Positions 33,419-41,558 of a stretch of DNA of 64,000 nucleotides are shown piece by piece. Origin of the DNA: Deltaproteobacteria bacterium (lineage in GTDB: Bacteria; Myxococcota_A; Polyangia; GCA-2747355); NCBI GenBank assembly GCA_020633415.1, contig JACKDQ010000009.1:62001-126000 (forward strand). The letters are read 5' to 3'. Position 1 is the first letter of the stretch, and every line of letters starts with the position of its first letter. A program made the position numbers and the translations under genes. The notes below the pieces were generated by a model that worked only from the letters and a program-made list of their open reading frames with translations, ran no database searches and had not been told where the DNA came from.

Positions 33419-35908
33419 ATGCGTCGTCGCGTTGTCGTAGCCAATGCCCGCCAAGGTAGTTTTCTGTATTGGCTGCTCAAGTTTTACCTGTTTGGGTTTT
33501 GCCTGGTACTTGCGGCAACCGTAGTCACCCCACCGGTGACCTACCTGGCCCTTGCCGCAAAGTCTCCGCCCGTGCCAAACCTCGATACCTTCCAGACGCG
33601 CATCGCGCTGCCGACCCGGATTATCGACGCCGAAGGCACGCTACTTCTGCGGCTAGCCGCCCAGGAGCGCGACCTGGTCGCGTTTGCGGACATCCCTCCG
33701 TTGGTCGTCCGTGCCTTCGTGGCGGCCGAAGATCGCAGTTTCTACCAACACCGCGGCGTGGACCTGCGGGGGATCATCCGGGCGGCACTGGTCAATTTGC
33801 GCGCCGGAAACGTGCGGCAAGGTGGCAGCACGATCACCCAGCAAGTCGCCAAAACGTTCGTCGGATCCGAGCGCACGATCCGGCGCAAACTGCGCGAAAT
33901 CGTGCTCGCCCGTCGCTTGGAAACCCGATTTAGCAAGAACAAGATCCTCGAGTATTACCTTAACCAAATATTCCTAGGCTCTCGTTCTCATGGGATAAAG
34001 GCGGCAGCAAAAAGCTACTTTGCCAAGTCGCTCGATCAGCTCAGCCCGGCCGAAGCCGCGATGCTCGCTGGACTCGCTCGCGCGCCCTCACGCTACTCAC
34101 CCCGCCGGTCAGCCAAACGCGCACTTTGGCGGCGCAACCAAGTGCTGAAGCAGCTACGCCTCGCCGGTTACTTGGATCCGGCCAGCTATCAGCGAGCGCT
34201 GGCTGAACCACTCCGGATCGTGCCCGTTCGGCGCTCGCGTAACGAGCCGCGCTACGCCCCCTACTTCGTGCAACACGTGCGCAACGCGCTGGTCGCGCGC
34301 GTCGGTGAAAAGCAGCTCTATCAGGCGGGCTGGCGGATCAGCGTCACCGCCGACCTGGCGCTGACCGCCCTGGCTAGACTCCAAGTGCTCGAATCGACCA
34401 GTGCACTCGATCAGCGCCAGGGCTTTCGTGGCCCCGTAGAGCGGATCCACACGGCCGACGCGCGCAGCGCCGTGCGTCAGCGCCTGGAACAACTCTACAA
34501 CACAAGCCAGCTGCAGCCGCGGCGCCCATACCTCGCGCTGGTCGACACAGTCAACGCTACGCGCGCCACAGCGCATATCGGCGACCGGCTGGTCGAGATT
34601 CCCCGTAAGAACATGCGCTGGGCCTACCCCTATTCGCGCACCAACAGCGACAACCAACGTGAAGAGGTCGAAAACGTCGCGACCGTACTCAAGCCGGGTG
34701 ACTTGGTTTGGGTCCGCTCGCCGGTCTACTGGCGCCGACCCGTGGGTTGGGGGGCAGCACAACAGCGGCGCACGGAGGTCGAACTATTTCAGCTACCACG
34801 GGTTGAAGGCGCGCTCTATCACTACGACCATCAGAGCGGTTACGTAATGGCGATGGTCGGTGGTCTCGACTACGACCGTAGCAGCTTCGACCGCACCACT
34901 CAGGCCTGTCGTCAGCCAGGAAGCGCATACAAGCCTGTGTTCTATTCGCTGGCCCTCGATGGAGACAAGTATTCGATGGGCTCAATCCTCAAAGACAAGC
35001 CCTATACCCCCGAGCCCGGCGAAGCCTGGAACCCGCAAAACGTTCACGGCACGATCGACGGCAAAGTGACCTTTCACATGTCATTGGTCCGCTCGCTGAA
35101 TCTACCAGCGGTGCGTCTCGTGGTCGACCTCGGGCCCAAGCAAGTAGCGGACTGGGCTCGTCGCCTAGGCTTCACCACACCAATCCACGCCGACAAAGCG
35201 TTGGCCCTCGGCGCTAGCTGCACGCGCACCGACGAGCTGACGCGTTCGTTCGCGACCTTCGTCCGCGGCGGCTCGCAACGCGATCCGATCTACCTGCGGC
35301 AGATCCACGATCGCGACGGGCGCCTGATCGTCGATCACACGGCGGTCGAAGATCCATTACTGAGCGCCAGCGACCGCCTGGAGCGCAGCTGGGCGACTGC
35401 GACGCGACGCGACCGCCAAGTTATCGACGAGAAGACCGCCTTTCTGATGACCAAGCTGCTGCGCGACAGCGTCACCTACGGCATTGCGGCGCGCTGTCGT
35501 ATCGTCCCCGTGCCGACGGGTGGCAAGGGCGGCACGAGTAGCGACACGATGGATACCTGGTTTGTCGGCTTCACCGGGCAATGGGTCGCCACGGCGTGGA
35601 TCGGCGATGACAGCTATAGCCGCCCGCTGGGCACCAAAGAGGCAAGTTACACCACAGCGATCCCGTTTTGGGCTAACTACATGCGAGCTGCCGTCGGCAG
35701 CGGCCAGCACGGGCCGTTACCGATCAAGCGGCCAGCGGGCCTGCAATCAGCGGAGATCGACTATGAGACGGGCGGACCGGTACAGCCGGGGAAGCGGACA
35801 GTTAAGATCTACTTCAAACCCGGAACATTCCCCGACCGCAGCCACGGCGATCACCAAGCTTCGGCCGACGCGCCATCCTCGGAGCGGACCGGCCAGGCAG
35901 GACACTAG
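33419..35908 (+). CDS. Class A penicillin-binding protein (PBP1A type)
   Basis: 829 residues. A cytoplasmic start and one membrane helix (about 20-45) lead to a GT51 glycosyltransferase domain with catalytic Glu104 (AAEDRSFYQHRG), 'RQGGSTITQQVAK' and the helix 'KNKILEYYLNQIFLG'. After an OB-like linker, the transpeptidase has SxxK (GSAYKP, about residue 502), SLN (VRSLNLPAV) and KGGT (about 702). It polymerises and cross-links peptidoglycan in the periplasm. Proline- and glycine-containing C-terminal residues look disordered. Its stop shares the CTAG tetranucleotide with the stop of the convergent gene. Confidence 0.95.
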   Translation: MRRRVVVANARQGSFLYWLLKFYLFGFCLVLAATVVTPPVTYLALAAKSPPVPNLDTFQTRIALPTRIIDAEGTLLLRLAAQERDLVAFADIPPLVVRAFVAAEDRSFYQHRGVDLRGIIRAALVNLRAGNVRQGGSTITQQVAKTFVGSERTIRRKLREIVLARRLETRFSKNKILEYYLNQIFLGSRSHGIKAAAKSYFAKSLDQLSPAEAAMLAGLARAPSRYSPRRSAKRALWRRNQVLKQLRLAGYLDPASYQRALAEPLRIVPVRRSRNEPRYAPYFVQHVRNALVARVGEKQLYQAGWRISVTADLALTALARLQVLESTSALDQRQGFRGPVERIHTADARSAVRQRLEQLYNTSQLQPRRPYLALVDTVNATRATAHIGDRLVEIPRKNMRWAYPYSRTNSDNQREEVENVATVLKPGDLVWVRSPVYWRRPVGWGAAQQRRTEVELFQLPRVEGALYHYDHQSGYVMAMVGGLDYDRSSFDRTTQACRQPGSAYKPVFYSLALDGDKYSMGSILKDKPYTPEPGEAWNPQNVHGTIDGKVTFHMSLVRSLNLPAVRLVVDLGPKQVADWARRLGFTTPIHADKALALGASCTRTDELTRSFATFVRGGSQRDPIYLRQIHDRDGRLIVDHTAVEDPLLSASDRLERSWATATRRDRQVIDEKTAFLMTKLLRDSVTYGIAARCRIVPVPTGGKGGTSSDTMDTWFVGFTGQWVATAWIGDDSYSRPLGTKEASYTTAIPFWANYMRAAVGSGQHGPLPIKRPAGLQSAEIDYETGGPVQPGKRTVKIYFKPGTFPDRSHGDHQASADAPSSERTGQAGH

Positions 35909-36894
35909 AGATCTAACCCTTTAAGCGGATCCTTCGGATCGATCTTCTGACGCTTGCGCGGCGCGCTCGGCTGCCCTTCGTTGCGCTGGCTGCTACCGGT
36001 CGATCCCGCGGTTGTCGATGGCGCTGGCGCCGCAGGAATCGGATCGCCTCCGCCGGGGCGCTTGACGCCTCGTCCAGTGATCTGGTCGACGATGTCCTCG
36101 TTACCCGTTCGCGCGCTGCTGTCCGTCCCTTTAGCTGTGACCGCGTCGATCAAACCGTCGCCCCGCTTGTGGCGTGGGCTATTCAGCTCGCGACCTTCGG
36201 CAACGCGGGCATGCGTTGCGCGCTCGAACAACACCAGACAGAAGTTGCCGTACAAGCCGGTGAGGTCGATCGCTCGCAGTTGCGTCGGTCCTGCGGGCGG
36301 CCACTGCAAGAACGCCATCTCCTTGCGGCCGGTGATCGTCGTGCGCGTCTTCTTTTCCGCCGGACCAAAACGACCCTGCATCGCCTGAGCAAAATCATCG
36401 AAATTCTTGCCGGCAAATCGGTCGGCGTTGAAGGCGATGAACAGCTTATAGAGCCGATTGTGGTGGAAGAAGAAGAAGCGACGATCGTGTTGCCGCCAAC
36501 GTACGAGCATCGACTCATTGTTCTTGTGGGCAAATTGCTTGTCGATCAGCGACACGTCCCAACCGAGCTTCTGTCCGTCGAATCGAACACGGGTCTTCTT
36601 GAACTCCGCGATCTTCTCCATCATCTCGCGGCGGAGGGTGTCGTACTTGAGCTCATCCTTGCTCGCGTCTTTGAGCGGCTTCTTGTATTTGGCCTCGATC
36701 TGTTTGGCAACGACGCCGATCACTTGTTCAGGCGTCATGCCCCACTTGTACTTGCCAAGCAGCCGATCGATACCTGCCGACGTTTTCTGCGGCGCAGGTT
36801 TGCTCCGCACCTTGCGGCGGCGACGGGCATCGCTGTCACTGGCCGTCAGGGTCAGCGCAAAGATCAGAACCGGAAGGATTGCGCGCGCACTCAT
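35905..36894 (-). CDS. Secreted hypothetical protein
   Basis: 329 residues from the ATG at 36894, which has GGAGG 8-12 bases upstream; an upstream in-frame start at 36954 has none. N-terminal signal peptide (ARAILPVLIFALTLTAS). The mature part begins with a basic stretch (DARRRRKVRSKP), then a 190-residue conserved-looking domain ('IDRLLGKYKWGMTPEQVIGVVAKQIEAKYKKPLK', 'FFFFHHNRLYKLFIAFN'). It ends in a low-complexity Pro/Gly/Ser tail with 'DPKDPLKGLDL'. The domain somewhat resembles periplasmic proteins that start with a 'WGMTxEEV' helix, but no family is named. Function unknown. Confidence 0.72.
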   Translation of the reverse strand: MSARAILPVLIFALTLTASDSDARRRRKVRSKPAPQKTSAGIDRLLGKYKWGMTPEQVIGVVAKQIEAKYKKPLKDASKDELKYDTLRREMMEKIAEFKKTRVRFDGQKLGWDVSLIDKQFAHKNNESMLVRWRQHDRRFFFFHHNRLYKLFIAFNADRFAGKNFDDFAQAMQGRFGPAEKKTRTTITGRKEMAFLQWPPAGPTQLRAIDLTGLYGNFCLVLFERATHARVAEGRELNSPRHKRGDGLIDAVTAKGTDSSARTGNEDIVDQITGRGVKRPGGGDPIPAAPAPSTTAGSTGSSQRNEGQPSAPRKRQKIDPKDPLKGLDL

Positions 36895-36963
36895 CGTTCG
36901 ATCCTCCAAGCAGCCCATAGGGCTCCGTGCATAAAACCGCACAGACACTACCACTTTCTAAGA

Positions 36964-37002
36964 TTGCCGGCAACGTCGCCTAGCGCTTAGACGTCGCTAG
37001 GC
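36964..37002. promoter_or_regulatory. Palindrome plus 8-bp stem-loop between two minus genes
   Basis: TTGCCGGCAA (36964-36973) is a perfect palindrome, and GCCTAGCG (36978-36985) pairs with CGCTAGGC (36995-37002) around a 9-base loop. It lies upstream of the gene ending at 35905 and downstream of the DUF882 gene. Without a T-run it is not a classical terminator; a regulator site or processing hairpin is possible. Confidence 0.4.
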
Positions 37003-37051
37003 CGTGGCAATTCAATCGAAGTTGACGGGAGTTAGCCAGCGAAGTTCCCGG

Positions 37052-37969
37052 CTATTGGGCCGCCGGCGGATGCCATCCACCACCAGCAGGACGCACACGG
37101 TCGACAGTTCCCAGCGGGCTGGGCGGCACCAGCGGTGCCTTGGTTAGCTGAGGCGCTGCGACGACTGGTTCTGCAAGATCTGGCGCTGGAACAACCGTGG
37201 TAGTGGCTGCCGCTGACTCGTGCTGAGGCGTCACGGCGATCGGCGGCGGCGCTACGACTTTGCTCAGGGCAACGGTCTGTGTCGGCGCTGGCCCAACGGG
37301 CTGCAGCTTGACCTCACCGGCGGGAGAGCGGCGATGTGCTCGCTCACGTGTCAAGTAGGCCAAGGCGCTGACGTAGCGCGAGGGTCGTCCGGGGCCGGAG
37401 AGATCGACCCAAAAGGCCGAGCGATCGCGCACATCGAGGTGCACGAAATAAGAATTCGGATAGTAGCCCACGCCGATCGCGCGATAGCTGCGGCGCAGGT
37501 AATCACGAAGCGCGCGATTGCTCACGCCAGCGACATGAATGTCGACGGCATGTCCCACAATGTGGCGGCTGCCGCGCAAGCGAGCGACGCGCCGATGACG
37601 TACGCCACTGTAAACGTAAACGGTGCGCCCCGCGTACTTGCGGCCAACGCTGTAAAGGGTGCGCGCCAGCCGCCAGGCGATCGGTCGCGAACGCCCCGTT
37701 CGCCGACAGCGCATGAAATGCCGCAGGCGGCGCAGCACGGGTCGGTTGGCGCGACCACGCTTATCGTACAGGCGGAAAGCGAAGCGCTCTTTCGTCTTGA
37801 TATGAACTAAATTTACCGCTGGGTAGCGATCGATGCGGTGCCCTTTACTCGCTCTGTTGCCGGCGTGCTTTGCCTGAGCTGCAGCAGCTTTTTTGCCGCG
37901 CGGCGTCGCCGCAGCCGGGCTCGCTCCCCAGCAAAGAGGCAACGCGGTGATGAGCAACAGCATCCGCAT
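37052..37969 (-). CDS. DUF882 / M15-type murein peptidase-like protein
   Basis: 305 residues with a signal peptide (MRMLLLITALPLCWGASPAAA). The YcbK/DUF882-type core shows 'YVYSGVRHRRVARLRGSRHIVGHAVDIHVAG' with HxxxxxxD zinc ligands (His and Asp of HIVGHAVDIH, about 137-145) and a third histidine in 'NSYFVHLDVR'. These are the D-Ala-D-Ala carboxypeptidase-like zinc sites. The C-terminal 100 residues are Pro/Ala-rich and unstructured. It probably trims peptidoglycan cross-bridges or is a related inactive form. It is in the same area as the PBP, which supports a cell-wall role. Confidence 0.85.
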   Translation of the reverse strand: MRMLLLITALPLCWGASPAAATPRGKKAAAAQAKHAGNRASKGHRIDRYPAVNLVHIKTKERFAFRLYDKRGRANRPVLRRLRHFMRCRRTGRSRPIAWRLARTLYSVGRKYAGRTVYVYSGVRHRRVARLRGSRHIVGHAVDIHVAGVSNRALRDYLRRSYRAIGVGYYPNSYFVHLDVRDRSAFWVDLSGPGRPSRYVSALAYLTRERAHRRSPAGEVKLQPVGPAPTQTVALSKVVAPPPIAVTPQHESAAATTTVVPAPDLAEPVVAAPQLTKAPLVPPSPLGTVDRVRPAGGGWHPPAAQ

Positions 37970-38034
37970 GAGTACAACCGTTACCTACTAACCGCGTCGC
38001 TGTCAAAAAAATGCCTCAGGCTGGCACGTTGCGA

Positions 38035-40656
38035 TCAACGCTTTGCCAAGGCAACCAGTTCAGCCAAGCGGTTGAGCGCTTGGAGCGGCGTAAGGTTCTC
38101 GACATCCGTGGCGAGGAGCTCTTGCTGCAAGGCGTCGCCGCGATGATCGAGATCGGCGGGATCGACCGACGGCGCATCGAATAGACCGAGCTGGCTATGT
38201 CGCATCTGGCGCGAAAACGGCAGCCCTTCCACCTCGTCACCCTGCTCCAGCGCGCCAAGAATACGGCGCGCTCGACCGACGACCGCCGCGTCCAGACCGG
38301 CCAGCCGCGCAACGTCGATGCCGAATGACCGATTGGCCCCGCCGGCCGCAAGCTTGCGCAAGAAGACGATCTTGCCGCGCCAGTGATCGATCGCCACATT
38401 GAAGTTCTTGACGGCCTCTTTTTCCTGCTCGAGGGCGCAGAGCTCGTGGTAGTGCGTCGCGAACATTGTCCGCGCTTCGACGCGATCATGCAGGTGCTCG
38501 GCGACTGCCCAGGCGATGCTGATGCCATCGTAGGTCGCTGTCCCGCGGCCGATCTCGTCGAGTATCACCAAGCTACGCTCGGTCGCCTCGGAAACGATCG
38601 TAGCCGTTTCACGCATTTCCACCATAAAGGTACTTTCACCGCGCGCGAGATTGTCGGAAGCGCCAACGCGCGTGAAGACGCGGTCGACCAGGCCAATGCG
38701 ACAGCGACTGGCGGGCACGAAACAACCGGCGTGGGCCAGAATCGTGATTAGCGCGACTTGGCGCATTACTGTGGACTTGCCCGCCATATTCGGCCCAGTG
38801 ATCACCAGCAGTCGCTGTTGCGGTGCTAGCATCACGTCGTTCGGCACGAATTCACCCACCGGCAAACTCGCCTCAACGACAGGATGACGCCCCTGTTCGA
38901 TCTCGATCTGACGCGAATCGTCGACAATTGGCCGGGTGTAGTGGTTGCGGACAGCAAGCTCGGCAAACGCCGCCAGCATATCGATCTGCGCGATTCGCTC
39001 GGCGAGTCCCACGAGTCCCCAGACATTGCGCCGAACGCCCAGTCGCAGTTCGGCGAATAGCTGTTGTGCCAACGCGGCCCGCTTGTCCTCAGCGGTGAGC
39101 ACCGTCGCTTCATGCTCAGCCAATTCAGCCGTAACAAAACGCTCGGCGTTGGTTAGCGTCTGCTTGCGCTGGTAGTCCGCGGGCACGTTGGCCAGGTTCG
39201 ACTTGGTGACTTCGATAAAATAGCCGAAGACCTTGTTGTATCTGACCTTCAGCGAGCCGATGCCACTCCGTTCCCGCTCTCGCGCCTCGATCGCCAGAAT
39301 CGCCTCTTTGCCGCCACGACTCAAACCGGTCAGTCGATCGTACTCAGCGTTGAAACCCGGTCGAATCGGGTCATCACCACTGGGGTCGTCGGTCAGACAA
39401 GCGAAGATCGCCTCAGAAACCTGCCGGGCGACAGCTGAATTTAGCGCCAACGCCTGCGCCAGCTCAGCCTCCAAGCCAGCCTCGCGTTGCGCACGCTCAA
39501 GAGCAATCGCTAACTCGACGGCCCGCCTGAGCGACTGACCGAGACGCACAACCTCACGCGGGCTTGCGAGGTTGGCAGCAACGCGCGCCGTCAGCCGCTC
39601 GACGTCATCAACCTGCGCGAGGATTTCCCGCAGTTGGGTCCGCAGTTCTTGTCGATCAACCAAGAACTCAACGGCGTCTTGGCGGCGACGAATCGCCGCA
39701 ACGTCGCACAATGGCGCTCCCAATGCGTGACGCAATTCGCGAGCGCCCATCGGCGTTTTGGTACGGTCGATCACCGCAACCAGCGACCCCTGCCGGCCAC
39801 CGTCTTTGATCGAACGAAACAACTCCAAGTTGCGAACGGTCGCCTCATCGAGCTTAACGACTTGCGCTGACTCGAAGCTACGCAAGCGACAGCGACCGAG
39901 CTCAACGCCCGGTTGGGTCGCGTCGACGTAGCGCAAAGCGACACAGGCGGCGCGCATTCCCAGACCATCAGCGATCTTCTCGACAGCGAGCACTTGTCCG
40001 AGCAATTCAGCTGCCTGCTCCGCTGTGGGCACCGCTTGCGGGACTTCCTGCCAACGTCCGGAGATCGCCGCCTGAACGGCCGCCATCGCCCCTGCTGCCG
40101 ACTTGGCTGGAAAGATCAATTCCTTTGGGCTCAGGCGCACCAACTCGTCGATCAGATGCGCGCTGTTCTTGCATTGGCCGACGACCAGCTCAAATGTCGA
40201 AACATCGATCGCCGCATACCCATAAGCGAAGGAATTCGCGCGCTCGCGATGCGCGATGATCGCTACTAGATAATTGTTTTCGCGCGCATCGAGCTGCTCT
40301 TGGTCGAAGACCACACCCGGACTAACCACTTGGGTCACCGCGCGCTTGACGATCCCTTTGGCCTCTTTCGGATCTTCGACCTGCTCACAGATCGCGACCT
40401 TATGGCCTGCCTCGAGCAATCGCCGCAGATAGCCGCGCGCTGCGTGATGAGGAACACCGCACATCGGCACAGGATTTTCGGCGCTCTTGTCACGCGTGGT
40501 CAGCGTCAAATCGAGCGCCTCCGAGGCAACCACCGCGTCCTCGAAGAACATCTCGTAAAAGTCACCGAGGCGAAAAAACAAGATCGCGTCGGGCTGTTGC
40601 GCTTTGATCTCTAGGTACTGCCGCATCAGCGGCGTATCTGCCCCTCGTGACGCCAT
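38035..40656 (-). CDS. mutS: DNA mismatch repair ATPase MutS
   Basis: 873 residues, typical length. The mismatch-binding domain has 'FFRLGDFYEMFFEDA' near the start (Phe-x-Glu, conserved mispair wedge). The clamp and lever regions follow, then the ATPase with Walker A GPNMAGKS (about 620-627), 'LILDEIGRGTATYDG' (Walker B) and 'FATHYHEL'. MutS recognises mismatches and slides to recruit MutL. MutL is not in the window. A complete, intact gene. Confidence 0.97.
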   Translation of the reverse strand: MASRGADTPLMRQYLEIKAQQPDAILFFRLGDFYEMFFEDAVVASEALDLTLTTRDKSAENPVPMCGVPHHAARGYLRRLLEAGHKVAICEQVEDPKEAKGIVKRAVTQVVSPGVVFDQEQLDARENNYLVAIIAHRERANSFAYGYAAIDVSTFELVVGQCKNSAHLIDELVRLSPKELIFPAKSAAGAMAAVQAAISGRWQEVPQAVPTAEQAAELLGQVLAVEKIADGLGMRAACVALRYVDATQPGVELGRCRLRSFESAQVVKLDEATVRNLELFRSIKDGGRQGSLVAVIDRTKTPMGARELRHALGAPLCDVAAIRRRQDAVEFLVDRQELRTQLREILAQVDDVERLTARVAANLASPREVVRLGQSLRRAVELAIALERAQREAGLEAELAQALALNSAVARQVSEAIFACLTDDPSGDDPIRPGFNAEYDRLTGLSRGGKEAILAIEARERERSGIGSLKVRYNKVFGYFIEVTKSNLANVPADYQRKQTLTNAERFVTAELAEHEATVLTAEDKRAALAQQLFAELRLGVRRNVWGLVGLAERIAQIDMLAAFAELAVRNHYTRPIVDDSRQIEIEQGRHPVVEASLPVGEFVPNDVMLAPQQRLLVITGPNMAGKSTVMRQVALITILAHAGCFVPASRCRIGLVDRVFTRVGASDNLARGESTFMVEMRETATIVSEATERSLVILDEIGRGTATYDGISIAWAVAEHLHDRVEARTMFATHYHELCALEQEKEAVKNFNVAIDHWRGKIVFLRKLAAGGANRSFGIDVARLAGLDAAVVGRARRILGALEQGDEVEGLPFSRQMRHSQLGLFDAPSVDPADLDHRGDALQQELLATDVENLTPLQALNRLAELVALAKR

Positions 40657-40710
40657 GAGCCGGCATCAAAGCATCGCTTAGCCTGGATTGTAAAGCGTGG
40701 GACGCAGCGA

Positions 40711-41463
40711 TCAGTCGCGCGCGACGTAGGCAATGAGGTTCTGGGACTTTTCAAACTTGGCCTTCGCGTCCAGGGCCTCATCCCAGCTCCCGTATTGGCC
40801 GACGCGCACGCGATACCACGTGCCGCGATCCGCGATCTTGGCGACCAGCAGTCGAGGCCGTAGCCCGCTCTTGGCCAGCTTCTTGATGAACTCCTCAGCC
40901 TCTTTGCGGTCCTGAAAAGAACTGAGCTGCAACGAGAAGGTCTGTCCACCAGGCGTCGGCGGTGCAGGCGGCGCGGCGGCCGCTTTGGCTGGTGCGGCGA
41001 CAGATGGCTTGTTTTGCGGCTTGGCTGGCGCTGCTGCTGCAACCAACGGCTGGATGGGTGCCGGCGGCTGTGGTGGACGCACCGCGGGCTTAGCAGCGGC
41101 CTGAGTCCGCCCCGCCGCTCCGTCATCCCCGTCAACCGCGGCTGCGGCCGATGCGCGATCGGACGCCGATTGCTTGCCCTTTTCGCTTGGCTGCTTCGCG
41201 CGCGTCTTCTCGCCGGCGAGCACTTCGGGATAGCTAAGCTGGGCCTCGTCAGCGACAGCCTGACTGTTGACCTTGTCGAGCAGCGCCAGCGGATCATCGG
41301 GGACTTCAGCGCCCACCGGCGGTGCCGCTCGCTTGCCGACGACGACTCCGAGAGCGAACACCAATGCAACAACCGCCGCGGCCCCAACAAAGAGCAGAAA
41401 CACGTGGCGGCTATCGAGCGAAAAAGTGATGCGCTCCTTCAATCGTTCTTCGTCGTGCAACAT
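40711..41463 (-). CDS. SPOR-domain membrane protein
   Basis: 250 residues. A cytoplasmic N-terminus and one membrane helix (about 22-44, VFLLFVGAAAVVALVFALGVVVG) are followed by a long Ala/Pro/Lys-rich linker. The C-terminal SPOR domain (about 172-248) has 'FSLQLSSFQDRKEAEEFIKKLAKSG' and 'WYRVRVGQYGSWDEA'. SPOR domains bind denuded glycan strands at division septa, so the protein likely acts in cell division. It has its own candidate promoter upstream. Confidence 0.88.
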   Translation of the reverse strand: MLHDEERLKERITFSLDSRHVFLLFVGAAAVVALVFALGVVVGKRAAPPVGAEVPDDPLALLDKVNSQAVADEAQLSYPEVLAGEKTRAKQPSEKGKQSASDRASAAAAVDGDDGAAGRTQAAAKPAVRPPQPPAPIQPLVAAAAPAKPQNKPSVAAPAKAAAAPPAPPTPGGQTFSLQLSSFQDRKEAEEFIKKLAKSGLRPRLLVAKIADRGTWYRVRVGQYGSWDEALDAKAKFEKSQNLIAYVARD

Positions 41464-41508
41464 TGGCCCTCGCCCAAATAACTGCGACCAGAAAGACGAC
41501 CAGCTGCG

Positions 41509-41538
41509 ATTCTACGATTTTCGCGGTGCGATCGGCAA
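41509..41538 (-). promoter_or_regulatory. Candidate sigma-70 promoter of SPOR gene
   Basis: On the minus strand TTGCCG (plus 41533-41538) and TAGAAT (plus 41509-41514) are spaced by 18 bases, 46 bases before the ATG at 41463. The -10 is a good match. Confidence 0.4.
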
Positions 41539-41558
41539 ATTCTGCCGTTTGCGCGCGT

